A DNA stretch of 43,055 nt, taken from Anaerolineae bacterium. GTDB lineage: Bacteria > Chloroflexota > Anaerolineae > Anaerolineales > E44-bin32. The position numbers were made by a program, and so were the translations under genes. Location: NCBI GenBank assembly GCA_011174845.1, contig DUEW01000006.1, positions 56,459-99,513 of the forward strand, written 5' to 3'. Every line of letters begins with the position of its first letter. The stretch's first letter is position 1. This document shows positions 28,407-37,254 of the stretch, one piece after another. A model generated the notes under the pieces. It ran no database searches and was not told the DNA's origin. It saw only the letters and a list, made by a program, of their open reading frames with translations.

Positions 28407-30605
28407 GTGCGTTACTTCGTGAGATTGTTCATCATCTTGTGGACCCTTTCTGTGGTTGCTCTAACTGCTTGTGGTCAGCAACCTATCGCTTTGGATGAGG
28501 CAAGGGACCAACCATCGGATAGCACAGTTGCAACAGCTCCCCCTGCGAATCCAATAACTGAAACACGCTCAGCGACGACTGAACTTTTGGGCGGCGGGAC
28601 AGGGCGCATCGTTTTTTCCTCCTACCGCGATGGGGAGTCCGAAATCTATGTGATGGAACTCGATAGCAAGGAGGTGGAACGTCTGACGGACGATGATGCA
28701 CGGCTAAGCCAACCTGTTTGGTCACCCGATGGCAATCGGATCGCTTTCGTCCGCCGAAGAGGCGCTGAATACCTTGAAATCTTTGTCATGAACGCCGACG
28801 GTACGGGACAGGTTCGGGTCATGACAAATTATCGCTCTCTAGACATAGAACCCAGCTGGTCTCCGGATGGATCGAAAATCGCCTTTACTTCTTCAAGGGA
28901 TAGTTTTTACGACTCGTCAGATGAGAAGGTTACCGTACTCAATATCTATGTGCTAGACACGACAAATCTGCAACAAACAAAATTGACAAACACTCGGGCA
29001 TGGGATTCCTCACCAAGCTGGTCTCCTGAGGGCGAGAGGATCGTTTTTCAATCCTCCCGTGATGGCAACAATGAGATCTATGTCATGAACTCGGATGGGT
29101 CAGGACAAGCGAATCTGTCGAGGAACGCTTCCAGCGATGTAAGCCCCACCTGGTCACCTGATGGAAGAAAGATAGCGTTTGTTTCGGACAGAGGTGGGAA
29201 TGAAGATATCTATATCATGGACGCCGATGGCCGAAACCAGGTTAGTCTCACGGACCATAATGGCCAAGACAAATCGCCTGCTTGGTCACCAGATGGACAA
29301 TATATCGCGTTTCACTCCGACGAGGATGGCGACTTCGAGATCTACATTGTGAAGACCGATGGGACGGGCATGACGAAGTTGACGAATCATGGGGATTTCG
29401 ATGGCTTCCCCTCATGGCAACCCCCACGTTCAGCTCCACCTGTGGGCTCGATTCCTTCGGAACTTGATCCGACGAATATTCGACAGATGCTTGATTTCAA
29501 CCTGATGGACTGGTTAAGTGCGAACGCCATCCCGATGACTACCACTGAGCCTGGGCACAGTCTCGGTGACCTCGCTCCACTCGGTGAGTTGATCGGAGAT
29601 TCGCACGTTGTTAATCTCGGTGGACTAACCTTTGGGACGAGTGAATCCTTCACGATAAGGCACCGCATTCTGCAGTACCTCGTTAGAGAGCTAAGTTTCA
29701 ACACGTTAGTCTTTGAAATCGGTCAGGATGATGCGAAGCTGATCAATCATTACATTCAAACGGGGGAAGGGAATCCATCCTTATTTTTAGCGGAACTCGA
29801 CGATCCCCGGTGGAATACCCAAGAGATGCTTGATTTGATCGAGTGGATGCGTATCCATAACCAGGAATCTGGTACTGCACCAAAAATCAGCCTCTTTGGG
29901 TTTGAGGTGGATAATCCATTTTTACCTATGGATTTGGTCATTGCGAATCTTATGCGAATGGATCTTGGGGAAACCGAACGAAGAGAACTTGTCTATGAGT
30001 ATCTGGGGGAAAGAAGTAGTCAAGTGGTTGAAAATGTCGATTGGCTGCTCGGACAGGTTGGGTATAGAGCTAAGTTTATCCTTTGGGAGTACGACTATGA
30101 TTTCGCCGGAGCCGTCCAAGGAGGTTATTTAGGAAATATATCTTTCCACCCCTCAGTTGGCTCGATGTTAAGCGCGATCTATGAGGAGGATCCGTTTACG
30201 ATCGGATTTGCCTTTGGCAGAGGTGAGATGACCGCATTTGATTCGCTCTTTGAAGACAGGGTGTTGACGACAATAAAGGTCTCTTCAGCGCCACCAGGTA
30301 GTTTCGAATGGTTTGCCCGTAGCACGGCCTTACCAGTGTTTATTATCCCGATAAGGGAAACCTTCGATGAAGAAAGCCTTGAAACTGTTTGGCTCGATCG
30401 ACCACTTCTATCGCGCTTAACCCTCGGAGTGTATCAGCCAGACGATCCTAACAGTGGTTTTCATAACATCCGGCTCGCCCGTGTTTATGATGCCCTGGTC
30501 TACGTTGATCAGGTGAACCCCACCCAATTGCTCCAGCTTCCCCCGGGATCAGAATTTGAAAGCCAAGAAACTCCGTGTGCTGATCCCGGCATCTGTGTCC
30601 AGTGA
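28407..30605 (+). CDS. PD40 beta-propeller lipoprotein fused to a degenerate erythromycin-esterase domain
   Basis: A 732-residue secreted lipoprotein. The signal peptide ends in ALTAC (lipobox). Residues about 60-350 form a TolB-like propeller of six PD40 repeats (WSPDGNRIAFVRRRG, WSPDGSKIAFTSSRD, WSPEGERIVFQSSRDG and so on). From about 370 the sequence follows the erythromycin-esterase (Ere) family closely: SLGDLAPLGELIGDSHVVNL, IRHRILQYLVRELSFNTLVF and WNTQEMLDLIEWMRIHN. But the catalytic motif GE-x-TH is GGLTF, and the second His motif (AHNGHIA in active enzymes) reads EYDYDFA, so the Glu and all the His are gone. I therefore call it a pseudo-enzyme, probably a binding domain. The start is GTG at 28407 with AGGA 8 nt upstream. 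It is convergent with the kinase-GH99 gene. The ligand is unknown. Confidence 0.85.
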   Translation: MRYFVRLFIILWTLSVVALTACGQQPIALDEARDQPSDSTVATAPPANPITETRSATTELLGGGTGRIVFSSYRDGESEIYVMELDSKEVERLTDDDARLSQPVWSPDGNRIAFVRRRGAEYLEIFVMNADGTGQVRVMTNYRSLDIEPSWSPDGSKIAFTSSRDSFYDSSDEKVTVLNIYVLDTTNLQQTKLTNTRAWDSSPSWSPEGERIVFQSSRDGNNEIYVMNSDGSGQANLSRNASSDVSPTWSPDGRKIAFVSDRGGNEDIYIMDADGRNQVSLTDHNGQDKSPAWSPDGQYIAFHSDEDGDFEIYIVKTDGTGMTKLTNHGDFDGFPSWQPPRSAPPVGSIPSELDPTNIRQMLDFNLMDWLSANAIPMTTTEPGHSLGDLAPLGELIGDSHVVNLGGLTFGTSESFTIRHRILQYLVRELSFNTLVFEIGQDDAKLINHYIQTGEGNPSLFLAELDDPRWNTQEMLDLIEWMRIHNQESGTAPKISLFGFEVDNPFLPMDLVIANLMRMDLGETERRELVYEYLGERSSQVVENVDWLLGQVGYRAKFILWEYDYDFAGAVQGGYLGNISFHPSVGSMLSAIYEEDPFTIGFAFGRGEMTAFDSLFEDRVLTTIKVSSAPPGSFEWFARSTALPVFIIPIRETFDEESLETVWLDRPLLSRLTLGVYQPDDPNSGFHNIRLARVYDALVYVDQVNPTQLLQLPPGSEFESQETPCADPGICVQ

Positions 30606-30620
30606 ATATCGTTTCAATCG

Positions 30621-30767
30621 TCATGAATATGGCCACCTAAACGGGCAGATATCATCGGGGATGTATTCACGATCGAAATCAGCGTAGAAATTATGACCCA
30701 GCGGGCTTAAAATTTCATTCATGTGAGCAGATGTGAATCTAATGTCTTCCCCTAAGGATTCCCTTCT
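30621..30767 (-). other. protein-like open fragment downstream of the kinase-GH99 gene
   Basis: A stop-to-stop frame of 48 codons whose translation looks like protein: SAHMNEILSPLGHNFYADFD, then ICPFRWPYS and a stop. It has no good start or ribosome-binding site (only an internal ATG at MNEIL). It may be the remnant tail of a lost gene, or chance. No family is recognised. Confidence 0.25.
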
Positions 30768-30886
30768 TCAGTGATGGTCTTGCTATATCGCTCTGATGTA
30801 AGGTCGTAAATGGACTATCAAATCGTATCCGGGGATCTTTAGTTGTTTCAACTACGAAAGTTTAGTAGTTGGTTCGGCACATTAAA

Positions 30887-33607
30887 TCATGGAATACGGG
30901 CGGATATTTCAGAAGCGGGTAATTGGAAGGTAGTAAAATTTCTACCGGGACCTGCGATCTCATCCCAACGGAAAGTTTCAATCAATACCGGCTCTTCCCC
31001 AAAATAATTGAAGAGCTTAACTTCTGTCCAGCCTAGATGGCCGCGTTCAATTCTTAATGTTAGCGTGCCATCCGGATCCATATCGGTAAAGAGGATATCG
31101 ATAACGAGCTCTACCACCCCTCTTTCTTCTGCTCTCTCAATTGGTTGCTGAAGAAAGAGATCACCATCGACCATCCCGGCGACTTCAGCTTCCTCGCTCA
31201 CCAAGACAATGCTCGGGCGAATCCAAGAAGCGCCATTGACGATTTTAAAGATTGTCCAATCGGAAGTGGTTGTAATATGAACTTGGGCACGGTATGTTGC
31301 AGGCCATTCGGTGTCGAGGAATTGATCGACAAATTCGCGCGTGAGCCTTAAATACCCCTCTGGGCCGAGTTCGCCATAATCGGAGTAGGTGAAATCCCGG
31401 TTGTTCGTCTTCCCCATGTCTGCTGGCTCAATCTGGGTCCCCTCATGCCACTCGTTGAAAGAGGTGATGGTGACCATCTGAGGTTCCACGCTGGTACCAA
31501 GAGCGGTTCGCCACTGCTCTTCGTATGTTGCGCCATCTCGACGAGGAACGTTGTAGCTCTCTGGATAGCCTATTCTCTGACCAGAGAAGCCAGGTATGAC
31601 ACTGGGGACGTACCATGCATGCTGAGGGATATTCCAAGCCCAGTTAAAACTTTCTCCTGGTACATGGTTTAGAGTGACGTAGTTATACATTCCGTCAAAA
31701 TGTCCACGGTCAATCCAATTGGCCTCGATTGTCTGAGCGATCACCAAACCGCCATCGGGCAAATTGTGGATCGCTTCTATTGCGTCCGCCCAATGTTCAG
31801 GTTCGATCGGTTCTCCCTCCGGGGGCATCTGCGTGATATTAAAAACGAAAAACAGGCCTTTCGGGCGGTCATCGGGGCTCCAACGACTTTGGGCATTTGT
31901 GCGGAAAAAGGCCGGATGGCTGCCGTATCTGGCGTAGAGGTATCGGATGTCTTCGACGATTCGGCCAGGGGAGCGTCCATCATACGGTTCAAGGTGAAAG
32001 GCGACCTTGAGGTTATATCGCTCTGCCATCTCGAGCAGGAGCATGACGGCCTCATCCTCGATAGAATCTCGTCCCCACCAAGATGTGATGACGACACCGA
32101 CGCCAGCCTGGCGAAGCCAAGCGAAGTGTTGCGCCACGGCATGGGGATCAAATGAACTGTAAGTACCTAAGAGTGGGTAATAATCGCTGCTGATGTCAAT
32201 CGGTGGATCGAAATCCGGTTCTTCCCAATGGATCCAACGATCGTGAATTTCTGGGTTACTGTACCAGGGGTAATAGAATATGCCTATCCTGTAGGAGGGT
32301 TCAGGGCCTTCAACCGGCGGGAAGGTCTTGGTTGGTAATGGGGTCGGTTCTGCTGGTAGTGCAGTTGCAGCGGCTGGTAGCGTGGGGCGGGGGGTTGGCA
32401 GAGGGGTTGAAATTGGCTGGGTGGTGAAAAGACCGTTTCCAGAGGTGAGCAATCCGATCACTACGATACCGACAATGATCACGCCGCCCGCTGCCCATCC
32501 CCAGACGGGTATCTTGAACCGTCCTCTCTTGACTACTGGCGTTGGTTCTAGCAGGGGTTCTACAACCGGAATCTCGGATTCGGGGATTTCGGGCTCAACA
32601 GGCTCTCTGATCTCCGGCTCCAAAACTTCGGGTTCAATGATCGTCGACTCTTTCTCAGGTTCTGAAATCACCTTGTCAGGTGCGAACGAAGGTTCTGGAG
32701 TGAGACCTTCCTCCTCTTCGGTAACCATTTCCTCGGGGATGACAACCTGTTCCTCAAAAGTCGCAACAGCCTCTGGCGCAACAGCCTCCCTCTCCTGCGT
32801 AATGTTTTTCTCGAGCTCAGCTGCGAACTCACCAGCGGTAGCGTACCGCCCTTCACGTTCTTTACATAGCACACGCTCGATGAGGGTTGCGAAATCGGGT
32901 TGTAGATCTGGTCTCGTGTCGAGGATGTTTGGTATTGGTTCTGTGATGTGTTTAATCGCGACACCGATCGGTGTGTCAGCTTCATAGGGGGGGTTCCCAG
33001 AGAGCATTTCGAACACGATCACACCGAGTGCGTACACGTCGCTCCGCAGATCGAGCTCGCGATCGCCGCGTGCTTGTTCGGGGCTCATATAGGCTGGAGT
33101 GCCGATAATCCCGCCCCCCGTGTAGGTGGTCGTCTCCTGAGTTAATTTAACGATGCCGAAATCGGTGAGGAAGGCATCGCCATGGTGATCAAACAAGATA
33201 TTTCCCGGCTTGATGTCGCGATGGATCATTCCTCGTTCATGAGCTTCGTCAAGGGCAGTGGCAAGTCTGGAAGTGATGTTCGAGATTTCTTCGAGGGAAA
33301 GTGGTCCCTGCTCTAATTTTGTGATCAGTGATCCGCCAATCATATGCCGCATGACGAGATAGGGTTGGCCTTCTTCCTCACCGAAATCGTAGACGGGGAC
33401 GATGGACGAGTGTTCAAGTGAGGCGATGGTCTTTGCCTCGCGCCTAAAGCGAGCGATAAAAGTGGGATCGTGCAGGAACTCGCGTGGAAGCAGCTTCACC
33501 GCTACGTCGCGCTCGAATCTCGGGTCGTGAGCGAGGTAAACCGTCGACATCCCGCCTCGACCGAGCTCCGAGAGGATTTCGTAGCGGCCGATCTTGCGGA
33601 GGGTCAC
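30887..33607 (-). CDS. receptor Ser/Thr protein kinase with extracellular GH99-like glycosidase domain
   Basis: A 906-residue fusion. Residues 8-265 are a PknB-type kinase with all key residues: GRGGMSTVYLA loop, Lys38 in VAVKLL, HRDIKPGN (Asp131), DFG (Asp149) and GTPAYMSPEQ. An acidic Glu/Pro-rich juxtamembrane region follows (about 270-360), then one TM helix (VWGWAAGGVIIVGIVVIGLL, 368-388) and a Thr/Pro stalk. Residues 440-770 match GH99 (endo-alpha-mannosidase/mannanase): RIGIFYYPWYS at the start, and SFNEWHEGTQIEP with Glu719 and Glu722 in the places of the catalytic pair. A beta-sandwich of about 130 residues ends the protein. Kinase inside and glycosidase outside suggests a receptor for, or enzyme on, alpha-mannose glycans. 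GTG start at 33607, with GAGAGGA upstream. Known GH99 proteins are not usually kinase-linked, so the fusion is unusual. Confidence 0.88.
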   Translation of the reverse strand: MTLRKIGRYEILSELGRGGMSTVYLAHDPRFERDVAVKLLPREFLHDPTFIARFRREAKTIASLEHSSIVPVYDFGEEEGQPYLVMRHMIGGSLITKLEQGPLSLEEISNITSRLATALDEAHERGMIHRDIKPGNILFDHHGDAFLTDFGIVKLTQETTTYTGGGIIGTPAYMSPEQARGDRELDLRSDVYALGVIVFEMLSGNPPYEADTPIGVAIKHITEPIPNILDTRPDLQPDFATLIERVLCKEREGRYATAGEFAAELEKNITQEREAVAPEAVATFEEQVVIPEEMVTEEEEGLTPEPSFAPDKVISEPEKESTIIEPEVLEPEIREPVEPEIPESEIPVVEPLLEPTPVVKRGRFKIPVWGWAAGGVIIVGIVVIGLLTSGNGLFTTQPISTPLPTPRPTLPAAATALPAEPTPLPTKTFPPVEGPEPSYRIGIFYYPWYSNPEIHDRWIHWEEPDFDPPIDISSDYYPLLGTYSSFDPHAVAQHFAWLRQAGVGVVITSWWGRDSIEDEAVMLLLEMAERYNLKVAFHLEPYDGRSPGRIVEDIRYLYARYGSHPAFFRTNAQSRWSPDDRPKGLFFVFNITQMPPEGEPIEPEHWADAIEAIHNLPDGGLVIAQTIEANWIDRGHFDGMYNYVTLNHVPGESFNWAWNIPQHAWYVPSVIPGFSGQRIGYPESYNVPRRDGATYEEQWRTALGTSVEPQMVTITSFNEWHEGTQIEPADMGKTNNRDFTYSDYGELGPEGYLRLTREFVDQFLDTEWPATYRAQVHITTTSDWTIFKIVNGASWIRPSIVLVSEEAEVAGMVDGDLFLQQPIERAEERGVVELVIDILFTDMDPDGTLTLRIERGHLGWTEVKLFNYFGEEPVLIETFRWDEIAGPGRNFTTFQLPASEISARIP

Positions 33608-34019
33608 CCTCTAATCCTCTCTGGTGTATCCGATACCTTGCGGTCATTAATTGAACATGAATAGTTACATTATATGTCATTGTGGTCCTTGAGGCGTACA
33701 GGATTTGTAGAAAGCAAGCAAATAGGTAGAAAATCGAGATAGGAATGTAAAATGGTTTGTTTGGTTTGGGAAAACACGAGAAGCACATGATGTTGTTCTA
33801 GGGGTCGTTATGGGCAAGGCTATATATCATTTACCGAAGTCTGATGTTTCACCAGAGGGATTCCTCGGTTCTTGGATTTTTGTATGGCACAAGCGAAAGA
33901 ATCACTCGGGTTAAAAAAGTGGGCGACCGACAGGTCACCCCTGCTTCATTTTCCGAGCATCTGATCCAAGTTGACACGAAGAAAATGACAGCGAATGGAT
34001 AAGTCAGACCTCCAAACTA
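33608..34019. other. 410-bp intergenic region upstream of kinase-GH99
   Basis: It contains the terminator of the lipoprotein gene (listed) and, on the minus strand, a perfect TATAAT at 33669-33674 about 60 bp before the kinase GTG, but with no matching -35. A 34-codon plus-strand ORF at 33810 is not convincing. Otherwise nothing was recognised. Confidence 0.4.
33913..33940 (-). terminator. Rho-independent terminator of the SH3-FN3 lipoprotein gene
   Basis: On the minus strand GGGTGACC-TGTC-GGTCGCCC forms an 8-bp stem with a G-U pair and a 4-nt loop, followed after AC by six T (plus-strand A-run 33913-33918). It lies 80 bp after the lipoprotein stop codon. Canonical in stem, loop and T-run. 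Confidence 0.75.
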
Positions 34020-34817
34020 TTACGGCCAGGCTATCTTGTATGGTGGACCATAACCCAACTTATTGAATACACGGACCTGACCGTAGGAGTCCCCCGAACA
34101 GCCAGTCTTGTCGTTTAGCGTATAAGATGTGTTAGTCGTGCTATAAACCACGTCCATGAGATAGGTGCCGCTACAAATTCTCGCTTCGATCAAATAACCT
34201 AAATCGACAGACGGTGGTGCGGGATTCCAGCTGATTGTGACACTTGAACCGCTCCGGCTCGCTTTCACACCGGATATCGCGGGCACAGATGGGTTGATGT
34301 AGATGGGGGGATAGACCGTAGGCACGGTCATGATGTCCACGGAAGCAGTGACGAAGGATGCAGCGACCCAACAATGCCAGTCCGTGTCGTGTGGCAGTAC
34401 CCAAAGCCATGTGCCCGCATAGTTACGACCATCGAGTTGTGCGGTATCTCCATCAGAAAGCAGCCAAGCGTACAAATAAACCGGATCTGGCCCGTACCGG
34501 CAATTGACATTTCCATCGGCAGTGATAGTAGCTGGTTCCTCTGTAGGTGTGATTGATGGGGTTGGGGTATCGATTGGGGTTGGTGTATCAGTTTCCGTTG
34601 GGGTGAGGGTAACTGTAGGGGTATCGGTTGCAGTCGGTGTAATGCTCGCTGTTACGGTAACCGTAGGTGTATAGGTTGAAGTAAAGGTAGCAGTTTGTGT
34701 TGAGGTTGTAGTCGGAGGGATTGAGGTTGGCGTCGAGGTCGGAAGAGGGGGTGCTTCGGTTGCACAACCGGTAAGCAGGAGAAATGTCACGATGGCGAAA
34801 ATAAGCGTCTTTCTCAC
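34020..34817 (-). CDS. lipoprotein with Thr/Pro stalk, SH3-like and FN3-like domains (paralogue of 9781-10599)
   Basis: A 265-residue lipoprotein. The signal peptide ends in LLTGC, followed by a long Thr/Pro stalk, then the SH3-like module NCRYGPDPVYLYAWLLSDGD with GTWLWVLPHDTDWHCWVAAS, then an FN3-like domain (GVKASRSGSSVTISWNPAPP ... SYTLNDKTGCSGDSYGQV) ending IAWP. Every element matches the 9781-10599 protein in order and spacing, including the two Cys near the end (RIC and GCSG), which probably form a disulfide. The GTG start has GGGAGGCGCC upstream and a strong terminator follows, so it is a single-gene unit. Probably a wall- or polymer-binding surface protein. The two paralogues lie 24 kb apart on opposite strands. 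Confidence 0.83.
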   Translation of the reverse strand: MRKTLIFAIVTFLLLTGCATEAPPLPTSTPTSIPPTTTSTQTATFTSTYTPTVTVTASITPTATDTPTVTLTPTETDTPTPIDTPTPSITPTEEPATITADGNVNCRYGPDPVYLYAWLLSDGDTAQLDGRNYAGTWLWVLPHDTDWHCWVAASFVTASVDIMTVPTVYPPIYINPSVPAISGVKASRSGSSVTISWNPAPPSVDLGYLIEARICSGTYLMDVVYSTTNTSYTLNDKTGCSGDSYGQVRVFNKLGYGPPYKIAWP

Positions 34818-35159
34818 TTGGCGCCTCCCCGAGTATTGTCCTCCCTAGAGAGCCTTTAATCACTAGGTAAATCTGCCTAATAGGGGAGATCTGGATTCAT
34901 ATGGAAAGTAACAAGGAGAAACTCTAACTGTAAATTTCACATCCGTTGACGAAGACTGCGATGAACGAGGATCTGATGCTCTGCTTGTGTGTAATCTGTC
35001 TTGAAACTGCGCTGCTTCCAATCATGCGGAGGGTGAGAAACAAGGAGGATTAGGTGCGCTGCTTATCCAACTCCCAGATCCATCTTACATTCATTAAAAT
35101 CAACCAAATCCCCAACCAACGCTGTCAGGGAATGCGTGTTTATTCAGTATGGCAATTAG
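34818..35159. other. intergenic region of 340 bp, no gene seen
   Basis: Both flanking genes are on the minus strand. The plus strand holds a perfect AAGGAGGATTAG before a GTG at 35054, but that ORF (35054-35299) runs antisense into the aminotransferase gene and its product does not look like protein, so it is not called. The promoter of the lipoprotein gene must lie here but was not identified. Confidence 0.4.
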
Positions 35160-36269
35160 CTACAAGCCACGACTTGATAAAAATTGTGCCAAACCATCGA
35201 GAACTGCGTCAATATCCTCCTCGTTTATCATCTTACCCATGTGTCCTACACGGAAGACGCGGTCTTTTAGGCTCTCTCCGAGACCTCCGGAAATCATGAT
35301 GTCGTGTTCGTCAAATAGGTAATGAACAATCTCTCCGGTTGGTACACCGGTTGGGCCGTAAATTGCTGTTGCCACAGGGGCAAGCTGATCATCTGGGGTA
35401 AATGGTTGCAGACCCAATTTGCGAACGCCGTCTCGAAGTCGTAATGCAAGCTGTGTGTAGTGTTGTATTCGCTTTTCAATACCATCCGCCAGTAAGCTGC
35501 GTAGACCTGCTCTAAGCGCAAGAATGTTATTGGTTGCCATGGTGACTGGATAGGGATGCCATTCGGCCCACTCTTCAGCAAATCGTCGCCACGTTTGAAG
35601 GTTGAGATACCAACCGTGATTTCGTTGTGGTTTAGCATCCATGACCTCCCAAGCGAGCTGGCTGATCGCGACCGTTGCCAAGCCAGGAGGCGCGCCGAGA
35701 CATTTCTGGGAGGCGCTCACACAGATATCGATCTTCCATTCATCAAATTCTAGTGGAACACCACCTAAAGATGACACCGCATCGACGATGACGGGCACTC
35801 GTCTTTTATTCGCTTCTAACGCGATCTCCGAAAGAGGATTCACGATGGCTGTTGCGGTTTCCAGGTGCACCATGATCAAAGCGGCAGCGTCGGGATGATG
35901 GTCGAATGTCTCTGCGAAGGCAGCGGGGTCTAGGGGTTCACCGAGGGGAGAATCGACCGTAACTATATTCAAACCATATTCGCGACAGATCTCACACAGC
36001 CGTTCGCCGAAGAAGCCGTTCTTACCGACGATAACCTTCTCGCCCGGCGCAGTCAGGCTGCCAATGGCTGCGTCCAAACCAGCAGATCCAGATCCTATAA
36101 GGATATGGACATCGCTCCGAGTTTTAAAAACAAGCTTTAGAAGGTCGATCGTCTCTTTATAAATTGCCAACCATTCCGCGCCATGGTGGGCTCTAACCGG
36201 GCTTCCCATTTCGCGTAACACATTTTCCTCGACGGATACCGGTCCGGGGATCATCATCTTGTATGGCAT
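35160..36269 (-). CDS. class V aminotransferase (alanine-glyoxylate/serine-pyruvate type)
   Basis: A 369-residue PLP enzyme of fold type I, aminotransferase class V. Landmarks: the N-terminal MIPGPVSVEENVLREMGSPV, GSGSAGLDAAIGSL that binds the PLP phosphate, HLETATAIVNP near residue 135-145, Asp163 in VPVIVDAVSSLGG for the pyridine nitrogen, and the Schiff-base Lys189 in SVSASQKCLGAPPGLA. This pattern is that of alanine-glyoxylate or serine-pyruvate aminotransferase and the related purine-catabolism enzyme PucG. The exact amino donor cannot be told. It lies 115 bp downstream of the nitroreductase gene on the same strand and may be co-transcribed with it. Confidence 0.9.
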   Translation of the reverse strand: MPYKMMIPGPVSVEENVLREMGSPVRAHHGAEWLAIYKETIDLLKLVFKTRSDVHILIGSGSAGLDAAIGSLTAPGEKVIVGKNGFFGERLCEICREYGLNIVTVDSPLGEPLDPAAFAETFDHHPDAAALIMVHLETATAIVNPLSEIALEANKRRVPVIVDAVSSLGGVPLEFDEWKIDICVSASQKCLGAPPGLATVAISQLAWEVMDAKPQRNHGWYLNLQTWRRFAEEWAEWHPYPVTMATNNILALRAGLRSLLADGIEKRIQHYTQLALRLRDGVRKLGLQPFTPDDQLAPVATAIYGPTGVPTGEIVHYLFDEHDIMISGGLGESLKDRVFRVGHMGKMINEEDIDAVLDGLAQFLSSRGL

Positions 36270-36384
36270 ATTTATGACCCTATAAACAATATTTTGAAGT
36301 ATATATCTTTAGCGTGCATACGCGCATTTCCTGCAAAGGGCCAAATTATAGGAATCAGGATGGAGAAACGTGCTGTCCTTCGCT

Positions 36385-37254
36385 TCACTCAAATGTTATT
36401 TTTGCTAGAGGCTCAAGATTCGGGGGGTGGTCTGGCGCTTCGTGCTCATGGCCATACAAGATCCATTTACCTTTTATATTTAGAGCTTTCAGCGCAAGCT
36501 TGATATTCGCCATACAGATCCCGCCGTCATAGAAACGATAGGCCTGGCCTTCACCGGGGCCATATTTGGAGTTGTACCGTTTCACGAAAAGGTGCAACCC
36601 TCCATTGCGCCATAAGAACCGCCATGGTTGTGCATTGACCGCGGAGGGAGAAAACCGCGCAGCAGAAAGGATTGGAGAGAGATGATCTGGTGGGTTCGTG
36701 GGGAGGTCGAAAGTCTCTTGAAAGAAGAGTTGATTCAAAGGAAGCCGGGTGTTCCCCATAGGTACCGAACGCATCAGAGAATTCAAAGCACGTCCGGATG
36801 TAGATCTGGCTGGATGTCCGAATACCAGCAACGCGCCACAGCGAGAATCCGTTGGTAGATCAAGACGCAATCGATTTTCCTCCTCGCGATATAAGGTGCC
36901 AATGTAGCAGGTTCCGATTTCGAGGCATGTAAGTCGTACGACGATTTGTTCGACACGATACCCTAAATCGACCAATGGATATTGACTTCCGATGATGTAC
37001 GGAGCTAAGGCATGGGGTGGTGTAACAATGTATCCGTAAGCGCCCATGCTTGCGATGAAAGCTTTATCGATCAGCATGCCGTTATGATGAAGAACCTCGA
37101 ACTGGTTTTCATCAAGCAACGGTTCGACATTGTCGATGATATGTTGAACTTGGGCGATTATTTCTTTGTCCAACGGAGTTCGATCATACCGACGTACAGA
37201 ACGTCGGTTTAGAATCGCACGATACAGGTCGGTTTCAACTCTCTTAGTCATCAT
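36385..37254 (-). CDS. nitroreductase family protein (TM1586-like)
   Basis: A 289-residue protein of the FMN-dependent nitroreductase fold. The N-terminal LYRAILNRRSVRRYDRTPL is the classical start of the family with the Arg cluster that binds FMN phosphate. Sequence in the middle (GYRVEQIVVRLTCLEIGTCYIG) and the second-half ARFSPSAVNAQPWRFLWR are the two conserved blocks of the TM1586_NiRdase type, in which two half-domains lie in one chain. The substrate is unknown; family members reduce nitro compounds, quinones or flavins. The ATG-ATG start has no clear ribosome-binding site. The MITE-like element lies about 110 bp upstream. Confidence 0.82.
   Translation of the reverse strand: MMTKRVETDLYRAILNRRSVRRYDRTPLDKEIIAQVQHIIDNVEPLLDENQFEVLHHNGMLIDKAFIASMGAYGYIVTPPHALAPYIIGSQYPLVDLGYRVEQIVVRLTCLEIGTCYIGTLYREEENRLRLDLPTDSRCGALLVFGHPARSTSGRALNSLMRSVPMGNTRLPLNQLFFQETFDLPTNPPDHLSPILSAARFSPSAVNAQPWRFLWRNGGLHLFVKRYNSKYGPGEGQAYRFYDGGICMANIKLALKALNIKGKWILYGHEHEAPDHPPNLEPLAKITFE

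Noticed and set aside
28407-30605. Macrolide resistance gene (erythromycin esterase)
   Set aside because: The catalytic Glu/His motifs are replaced and the domain is fused to a secreted propeller lipoprotein.
32328-32987. Long plus-strand ORF (219 codons) opposite the kinase-GH99 gene
   Set aside because: Ser/Gly-rich antisense shadow of the Glu/Pro-rich linker and kinase C-terminus; the minus-strand frame is the gene.
33810-33914. Plus-strand 34-codon ORF (MGKAIYHLPKSDV...)
   Set aside because: Very short, weak ribosome-binding sequence, runs into the opposite-strand terminator.
35054-35299. Plus-strand ORF with a perfect AAGGAGGATTAG before GTG
   Set aside because: More than half of it is antisense to the aminotransferase gene and the translation does not look like a protein; the ribosome-binding match is probably chance.
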